Below are positions 59,276 to 64,000 of a stretch of DNA of 64,000 nucleotides, in pieces (the first letter of the stretch is position 1; each line of letters starts with the position of its first letter). The stretch is from Bog-532 sp963830385. Its GTDB lineage: Bacteria; Actinomycetota; Actinomycetes; Streptosporangiales; Streptosporangiaceae. The stretch covers positions 372,001-436,000 of the forward strand of contig CAWHMD010000005.1 in NCBI GenBank assembly GCA_963830385.1, given 5' to 3'. Position numbers and translations under genes: made by a program. The notes under the pieces were generated by a model that worked only from the letters and a program-made list of their open reading frames with translations, made no database searches and had not been told where the DNA came from.

Positions 59276-59722
59276 ATGAGCAGCGTCCGCCTCACCGCCA
59301 GCACCCCCCGCGTTTCCTGGCTGCCCGCGGCCCGCCGGGCGGGCTGGCTGGGCACCGGCCTGGCCGCGCTCGCGTTCGGCGGCCTGGAGGTGGCCAACCA
59401 CGGACCGTGGGCGCTGGCCGGGCTGATCGCGTTCGTGATCGCTCCGGACCTGACCTTCCTGGTGGGCCTCAGGCAGGCGAAGGTGATGGAGCCCGGCCAG
59501 CTGCCGCCGGTCGCGGTGCCCTGGTACAACGCGGCCCACCGGGCCTGGGTGCCGGTCCTGCTGCTGGTGGCCTACGCGGTGTCCCCGCTGAGCTGGGCGC
59601 CGCTGTTCGCGGCGGGCCTGGGCTGGCTGGCCCACATCGCGATCGACCGTGCCGCCGGCTACGGCCTGCGCAGCGCGGCGGGCTTCCAGCGCTACGGCAG
59701 TGCCGGGCGCGCGCACCAGTGA
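59276..59722 (+). CDS. DUF4260 membrane protein
   Basis: 148 residues with four hydrophobic segments. LIAFVIAPDLTFLVGLRQA, then VPWYNAAHRAWVPVLLLVAY and LAHIAIDRAAGYGLRSAAGF follow the DUF4260 pattern, including the conserved PD, YNxxH and HxxxDRxxGYGL residues. Function unknown. ATG 59276 has ggagg 5 bases upstream. Its stop overlaps the tetR start (GTGA), so the membrane protein is translated with, and probably controlled by, that repressor. Confidence 0.83.
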   Translation: MSSVRLTASTPRVSWLPAARRAGWLGTGLAALAFGGLEVANHGPWALAGLIAFVIAPDLTFLVGLRQAKVMEPGQLPPVAVPWYNAAHRAWVPVLLLVAYAVSPLSWAPLFAAGLGWLAHIAIDRAAGYGLRSAAGFQRYGSAGRAHQ

Positions 59723-60291
59723 GCGTCGCCGGGACCGCGGGGGCGCCCCGGCTGACGCCGCGGGTGCGCGAGATCGTGGCGACCGCGCTGGCGCTGCTGG
59801 AGGAGCAGGGTGCCGAGGCGCTGACCATGCGGGGGCTGGCCGAGCGCCTCGGCATCCGCGCTCCGTCGCTGTACAAGCACCTGGCCAGCAAGGCCGACCT
59901 GGAGACGGCGGTGATCGCGGTCGGCTTCGAGGATCTGGCCGCGACACTGGAGACGGCCGCGAGCCAGGCTGGCGGGCGCGGCGCGGCGGGCGGATTGGGG
60001 TTGCTGGGGCGGCTGGGGGTGGCCTACCGGGAGTTCGCTCTGGCGCGGCCGCACTTGTACCGGCTGATGAACGAGCGGGCGCTGGACCGGGGGCGGCTGC
60101 CGGCCGGGCTGGAGGATCGGGCGGCGGCGCCGCTGGTGACGGCGGTGGGCGGGGACGCCGATCTGGCCCGGGCGGCCTGGGCGTTCGCACACGGGATGGT
60201 CATGCTGGAGCTCAACGAGCGCTTCCCGCCCGGGGCGGACGTGGCGGCGGCGTGGAGGGCGGGCTTCGCCCGATTTCGTCCGGGAGGATGA
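59719..60291 (+). CDS. TetR-family repressor (2)
   Basis: 190 residues. DNA-binding part: VREIVATALALLEEQGAEAL, then TMRGLAERLGIRAPSLYKHL and ASKADLETAV. The C-terminal part (LGRLGVAYREFALARPHLYR, then WAFAHGMVMLELNERFPP) matches the TetR_C_13/WHG-like ligand domain. GTG 59719 overlaps the DUF4260 stop. Two operator copies on the shared promoter indicate negative autoregulation. The inducer is unknown. Confidence 0.88.
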   Translation: MSVAGTAGAPRLTPRVREIVATALALLEEQGAEALTMRGLAERLGIRAPSLYKHLASKADLETAVIAVGFEDLAATLETAASQAGGRGAAGGLGLLGRLGVAYREFALARPHLYRLMNERALDRGRLPAGLEDRAAAPLVTAVGGDADLARAAWAFAHGMVMLELNERFPPGADVAAAWRAGFARFRPGG

Positions 60292-60348
60292 CCCAGTTGA
60301 CCCGGTCAGCTGAAAAGGCTGAACCTGGCCGGCAGGGGCGGGGCCCGC

Positions 60349-61353
60349 CTACCCGTGGGGTTCGGGATTGGCGGTGCGGGCGTCACGGATGACGGCCGCG
60401 AGCTCGCTGACAGCTTGCCGGAGAGGGTCCTCGATCGGGGCTGCGGCGCGGGCGGCGGTGACCTCCAGCAGGTCACTGACGGCGGTCAGCCGGTCGGCCA
60501 TGCCGCTGATCAGGTCGCGCCCTGGCTCCCCGGGCCCGGGTTCACTGGCGGCCAGCAGCTCCCGCGTGTGTGACCGAGCCAGCGACAAGGTGATAGTGGC
60601 CCCAGCAGGCCGGCCATTTTCGTCCAGGCGGGACGAGATGAGCATGTCGAACCAGCGGGCGGTGCCGGGGCTGTGGCAGGGCACCTCGATCGTGAACGAG
60701 CCCGGCAAATCACCGGTGAGCGCCAGGCGGATGGCCGCCCCCACCCGCGCGGTAACCAGATCACCAGCCGCGGCCGCGCACACGTTGAGGTAGGACACGC
60801 CGAGCCCGGTGGCGGCCGGGTCCCCACCGTTGGCCGCGGTGAAAGCCTGCCAGGCGCTGTTAACCCAGACGATCACTCCGTCAGCGTCGAGCAATGCGAT
60901 CTCCACCCCGGTACCGCCGGCCGGGTACGGCGGGTCCGCCGGCACCGCCGCGGTGCTCTCGGCCTGGTCTGACGCAGGAGGGACGTCATCGGGCGCCGTC
61001 GCGGCCAGGGCGGCGCCCACGGTCCGGTAGACGGGAACCACCCGGTCCAGGCCACACAACGACAGGACATGGCGCACGCTGTCGCCAGGAGCGATCAGCC
61101 GCAGGTCAATTCCCCTGGTCATGGTCCACTGGAACACCTGGGCCAAGGCATCCCCGCAGGCGAAGTCACAGGTCGTAGTGCCGGTCATGTCAACCATCAA
61201 GATCAGGACCGGATGGTCGATGACCGTCAGGAACTGGCTGCAGATCTGACCGGCGTTGGATTGATCCACTCGTTCAGGAAGTTCGGCCAGTGCGTGCTGG
61301 CTGAGCCATCGCACCTGGCAGCGCCCCTCATTCGGGGCAGAAGCTGAAGGCAT
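60349..61353 (-). CDS. STAS-PAS two-domain signalling protein
   Basis: 334 residues. Residues ~25-115 form a STAS domain (HPVLILMVDMTGTTTCDFAC, then LRLIAPGDSVRHVLSLCGLD), as in anti-sigma-factor antagonists; the phospho-acceptor Ser is replaced by Thr in the TGTTTCDF loop. Residues ~140-260 are a PAS domain (VEIALLDADGVIVWVNSAWQ, then RWFDMLISSRLDENGRPAGA). A helical tail follows (DLISGMADRLTAVSDLLEVT). It probably links a bound-ligand or redox signal to an anti-sigma partner; no kinase partner is adjacent. ATG 61353 is chosen for an aggggat site. Confidence 0.75.
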   Translation of the reverse strand: MPSASAPNEGRCQVRWLSQHALAELPERVDQSNAGQICSQFLTVIDHPVLILMVDMTGTTTCDFACGDALAQVFQWTMTRGIDLRLIAPGDSVRHVLSLCGLDRVVPVYRTVGAALAATAPDDVPPASDQAESTAAVPADPPYPAGGTGVEIALLDADGVIVWVNSAWQAFTAANGGDPAATGLGVSYLNVCAAAAGDLVTARVGAAIRLALTGDLPGSFTIEVPCHSPGTARWFDMLISSRLDENGRPAGATITLSLARSHTRELLAASEPGPGEPGRDLISGMADRLTAVSDLLEVTAARAAAPIEDPLRQAVSELAAVIRDARTANPEPHG

Positions 61354-61494
61354 GTCATCATCCCCTGGCTCGCTCAAGCTTAGTGCGAGACGCAATTCCA
61401 GAGGCTAACGTCACCCTGGGTGTTCCTTCTGCCGCACAGCGAATTTAACGTGCTTAATTGCGTGCGCGGACACACCCTCGTGGTGACGGTTAGA

Positions 61495-62403
61495 TCAAAG
61501 ACGACCGCCGGCGGCGCGGATGAGGACGGCGGCCCAGGTTCGGAAGGGGCGCCAGGGCTCGGCCAGGGCGTGGAACTCGGGCTCGGTGGGAGGCTCGGGG
61601 AGGTTGTAGAGCTGGGCGACCAGGGCGAGGACGCGGGGCTCGTTGACCGGGAGGACGTCGGTGAAGCCGGTGCCGCGGATGACGATCAGCGCGCTGTAGA
61701 ACGGGCCGATGCCCTTGATGGTCTGCAGCTCGGCCTGGGCGGCGCCGGGGCCGAGGTCCTTGAGCACGCTGACGTCGAGGCGGCCTTCGAGGGCGGCGCG
61801 GGCCACGCCGTGCAGGCGCTCGATCTTCTCGGCGGGCAGGCCGGGGAACGACTCGACCCGGAGCAACTGGCTGGGGGTCGGGAAGGCGGCCAGGCGCCGC
61901 CCGGCCAGGTCGAACACCCGGCCGTGGGTCTCGCTGAGCAGCGCCCGGATGTGCATCATGGCCCGGGCTGGGCGGCGGGCGCTCAGCACCGACCAGGCGG
62001 CGGCCTCGTACGGCGAGTAGAACAGCGGCGGGCGCAGGCCCGGCGCGACGGCTTGCAAGCGGCCGATCACCGGGTCGCGCTGGCCGATGCGGGCGAACTC
62101 GGTGGCGTCGTGGTCGAGCGACAGCACGCGGGCGGTCTGGTCGCGGACCGCGGCCAGGTCGGTGCCGGGTGGCGCGAACGTGGTCAGGCGGACCTCTCCC
62201 CCGGCGTCCTGGCGGACCTCGGCGGCGGCGTGGGTGGCGTAGCCGTCCAGGCAGAAGGCCAGCCTCATGACCCCGTCCCAGTCGCGGCCGTCGCGCTGGC
62301 CGAATCCGAACGTGCCCGCCTCGGTCAGCGAGAACGGCCCGCGTGGGGAGATGGTGAACGACGAGGTGATGAGCGGCTCGGTGGACAGCGAAGTGGTGGG
62401 CAT
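61495..62403 (-). CDS. AlkA-like DNA glycosylase (HhH-GPD fold)
   Basis: 302 residues: an AlkA_N-like beta part, then an HhH-GPD domain. The helix-hairpin-helix is ELQTIKGIGPFYSALIVIRG. The following loop reads FTDVLPVNEPRVLALV, where the catalytic aspartate of AlkA-type enzymes would fall; here the aligned position is Glu. Other family blocks (PYEAAAWSVLSARRPARAMM, FPTPSQLLRVESFPGLPAEK) are intact. It should recognise alkylated bases, but activity may be altered. The ATG at 62403 follows an intergenic gap of 80 bases. Confidence 0.8.
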   Translation of the reverse strand: MPTTSLSTEPLITSSFTISPRGPFSLTEAGTFGFGQRDGRDWDGVMRLAFCLDGYATHAAAEVRQDAGGEVRLTTFAPPGTDLAAVRDQTARVLSLDHDATEFARIGQRDPVIGRLQAVAPGLRPPLFYSPYEAAAWSVLSARRPARAMMHIRALLSETHGRVFDLAGRRLAAFPTPSQLLRVESFPGLPAEKIERLHGVARAALEGRLDVSVLKDLGPGAAQAELQTIKGIGPFYSALIVIRGTGFTDVLPVNEPRVLALVAQLYNLPEPPTEPEFHALAEPWRPFRTWAAVLIRAAGGRL

Positions 62404-62483
62404 CCGGCTCCCCCGGCTCTCGAACAGGTGTGTGAGTCCATTATCGCGAGCGGGTCTGACAGTTTCGGGGGTGCCGAGGCTGG

Positions 62484-63050
62484 TCAGGCGCTGCGGGCCA
62501 GGGCGGCCACCACGCTGGCGGGCAGGGGCCGCGGGTGCACGAGCAGCGCCCGCGCGACCAGGCGGATCCGCGGCCGCAACGGGGTCAGCAACCCCTCGGT
62601 GTGCCGCCAGGCGGCCACCTCGTCGGTACCGAACCGGGCCCTGATGTTGCGGCGGAAGCGGCGGGCGTCGCCGCCGTCAGCCTTCCAGGCGGCCAGCTCG
62701 CGGCGCAGGGCGGCGTCGTCGCCCGGGAGCGTCCAGTCCCGGAGCCGCTCGGCTACCTGGCCGGCCGCGTCGACCACGAACGCCTGGTCACCGGCGACCT
62801 GAATGCCGTGCACGCGGCCCGCGCTGTCGGTCGCGTGATAGATGCTGGCCGACCGGAACCGGGCCCCGACGGCCAGCGCGGCCACCGCGTGCCCGGCCTC
62901 GTGCCAGGAGGTGACCACCGCCGCCGACCGGGCCGGCAGGTAGCTGGCCGCGTAGAAGCCGTCGTAACGCTGGCGGATCCAGTGGTCGTGCACGATCGAT
63001 TCGTCGTCGTAGCGCAGCAGCCGGGTCAGCTCCGCCTGAATCGCGGTCAC
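62484..63050 (-). CDS. HEAGH zinc-metalloprotease-like protein
   Basis: 188 residues. WHEAGHAVAALAVGARF has the HExxH zinc motif (H50, E51, H54) in the HEAGH form typical of FtsH/M41 peptidases. There is no AAA+ ATPase and no membrane anchor, and the third ligand is not evident. The C-terminal half is basic and helical (RRFRRNIRARFGTDEVAAWR). It may be a stand-alone M41-like protease or an inactive relative. GTG 63050 is the only in-frame start. It is divergent from the membrane gene at 63262. Confidence 0.6.
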   Translation of the reverse strand: MTAIQAELTRLLRYDDESIVHDHWIRQRYDGFYAASYLPARSAAVVTSWHEAGHAVAALAVGARFRSASIYHATDSAGRVHGIQVAGDQAFVVDAAGQVAERLRDWTLPGDDAALRRELAAWKADGGDARRFRRNIRARFGTDEVAAWRHTEGLLTPLRPRIRLVARALLVHPRPLPASVVAALARSA

Positions 63051-63249
63051 CGCCCGGGCCTGGGCGGGAGTCAGAGCGGGACGTTCAGAATTTTCAATAT
63101 GGCTATGGTAATGGCGTGGCCTGGGACGCCGAGGGGACGCGGCGGCGGCCGAACGGCTGGCCTGTCCCGTTGCTGAATCCGGGGCGAAAATCCAGACCCG
63201 CCGTCCGGAATAGCCGGGTTTGCTGCTGGTGTGCTTCCGCGCGGCCTTC

Positions 63250-63255
63250 TAGCAT
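63250..63255 (+). promoter_or_regulatory. -10 element for a leaderless start
   Basis: TAGCAT fits TANNNT and is followed by six bases and then ATG 63262, which puts transcription start on the first base of the coding sequence. No -35 match is seen, and the gene has no Shine-Dalgarno. Confidence 0.35.
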
Positions 63256-63261
63256 GTCCGC

Positions 63262-64000
63262 ATGAGCCCACTGACAGGGGTCTTGCGCGAAGCCTGGGCG
63301 ATGTACCGGCGCTTTGCCGCGCATTTCCTGCTGATCGCATTCCTCTTCTACCTGGTATCGGCCATCATCGGGGCGTTGCTGTCGCTGGCCGGGGTCGGCG
63401 GCAGCGTGGCGGCCGCGGTCGTCAACCTGTTCTTCCTCTTCCTGCTGCAGACCGCGCTGGTCAAGGCGGTCCAGGACGTGCGGGACGGCCGGGTCGACCT
63501 GAACCTCTCCGAGACCGTCCGGGCCGCGCTGCCCTTCCTGCTGCCGGTCGCGGGCGCGTCGATCCTGGCCGCCATCGGGATCTTCATCGGCTTCGTGCTG
63601 ATCATCGTGCCCGGCTTGATCCTGCTGACGTTCTGGTCGCTGATCGTGCCCGCGATCGTGCTGGGCGGGGTCCCGGCCATGTCGTCGTTCGGGCAGAGCT
63701 GGCGCACGGTACGCGGGTACGCCTGGCACGTGTTCGGCACCTACGTGCTGGTGTGGCTGATCTACATCGTGTTCGAGATCGTGCTCGGGCTGATCTTCTC
63801 AGTGCTGCCGGGGGCGGGCCGCGGGTTCATCGCCAGCATCGTGTCCGGCACGCTGGTGGCGCCGTTCATCGCGATCGTGGTCAGCCTGATCTGGTATCGG
63901 CTGGTCGCCGCGCACCAGAACCAGGGGCCGCCGCCCGGGTACCCGCCGCCGGGCTACGGGAACCAGGGCTATCCGCCGCCGCCCGGCAACTACGGGAACG
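63262..64000 (+). CDS. Polytopic membrane protein with Pro/Tyr/Gly tail, 5' part
   Basis: The first 246 residues of a protein that continues past the window. Five or six hydrophobic segments run from residue ~20 to ~215 (FLLIAFLFYLVSAIIGALLS, then IGIFIGFVLIIVPGLILLTF, then LVWLIYIVFEIVLGLIFSVL). The loop WSLIVPAIVLGGVPAMSSF and the arrangement resemble YciC/glycerophosphodiesterase-associated membrane domains. A tail of PPPGYPPPGYGNQGYPPPP-type repeats follows, as found in many actinomycete membrane proteins. Function unknown. Confidence 0.78.
   Translation, partial: MSPLTGVLREAWAMYRRFAAHFLLIAFLFYLVSAIIGALLSLAGVGGSVAAAVVNLFFLFLLQTALVKAVQDVRDGRVDLNLSETVRAALPFLLPVAGASILAAIGIFIGFVLIIVPGLILLTFWSLIVPAIVLGGVPAMSSFGQSWRTVRGYAWHVFGTYVLVWLIYIVFEIVLGLIFSVLPGAGRGFIASIVSGTLVAPFIAIVVSLIWYRLVAAHQNQGPPPGYPPPGYGNQGYPPPPGNYGN

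Noticed and set aside
1..64000. tRNA, rRNA, CRISPR arrays and secondary-metabolite synthase genes
   Set aside because: No cloverleaf, repeat-spacer or PKS/NRPS-type sequence was recognised; a covariance-model or HMM scan would be decisive.

Overview
The window is about 70% GC or more. It has dense genes, many GTG starts, frequent ATGA/GTGA stop-start overlaps and several apparently leaderless genes. It carries families largely confined to actinomycetes: DUF1707, the SAV2177-type methyltransferase, the MpaB-like DUF2236 oxygenase, DUF4260 and HtrA-type secreted proteases. It reads as chromosomal DNA of a filamentous, soil-type actinomycete (Streptosporangiales/Catenulisporales-like). No rRNA, tRNA, CRISPR array, integrase or transposase is visible.

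Bases 1-10,000 are mixed. They hold the end of a universal stress protein, a RibD/dihydrofolate-reductase-like protein, two MFS exporters (one with a fused MarR-like winged helix), a Phd/VapC toxin-antitoxin pair with a TGTACA operator, and a CBM48 glycogen-binding protein with a repetitive acidic linker. They end in a translationally coupled trio (replication-relaxation winged helix, TraG/FtsK-like ATPase, membrane J-domain protein) that looks like part of a conjugative element.

Bases 10,000-51,400 form a catabolic region built from a repeated enzyme set: fumarylacetoacetate-hydrolase-fold enzymes (three), ACMSD-like amidohydrolases (four), flavin monooxygenases (two), extradiol-dioxygenase-like VOC proteins (two), an alpha/beta hydrolase and a zinc alcohol dehydrogenase. 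Each block has its own regulator: two GntR/FCD regulators around an RbsABC-type importer, acetoacetyl-CoA synthetase and the first monooxygenase/dioxygenase set; LysR for the second set; and PadR for a five-gene operon of acyl-CoA ligase, molybdenum hydroxylase (with a CoxS-CoxG fusion) and enoyl-CoA hydratase. I infer import and activation of aromatic or heteroaromatic substrates, hydroxylation, ring opening and cleavage to small acids. Acetoacetate is one possible product. Substrates cannot be read from the sequence. An HtrA protease, an ECF sigma factor/VOC pair, a frameshifted SagB-type nitroreductase, a GNAT and an SDR/TetR pair interrupt the region.

Bases 51,400-64,000 are general: a SAV2177-type methyltransferase, DUF429, a DUF952-cupin fusion, NRDE/TANGO2-like, GNAT, ABC1 kinase, MpaB-like oxygenase, a TraR zinc finger, a DUF4260/TetR pair with two operators on its promoter, a STAS-PAS protein, an AlkA-like glycosylase, an HEAGH metalloprotease-like protein and the start of a polytopic membrane protein.

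Two reading-frame breaks stand out. One is a 17-bp tandem duplication in the SagB-type gene, where removing one copy exactly restores the frame. The other is a single missing base near the end of the SDR gene.
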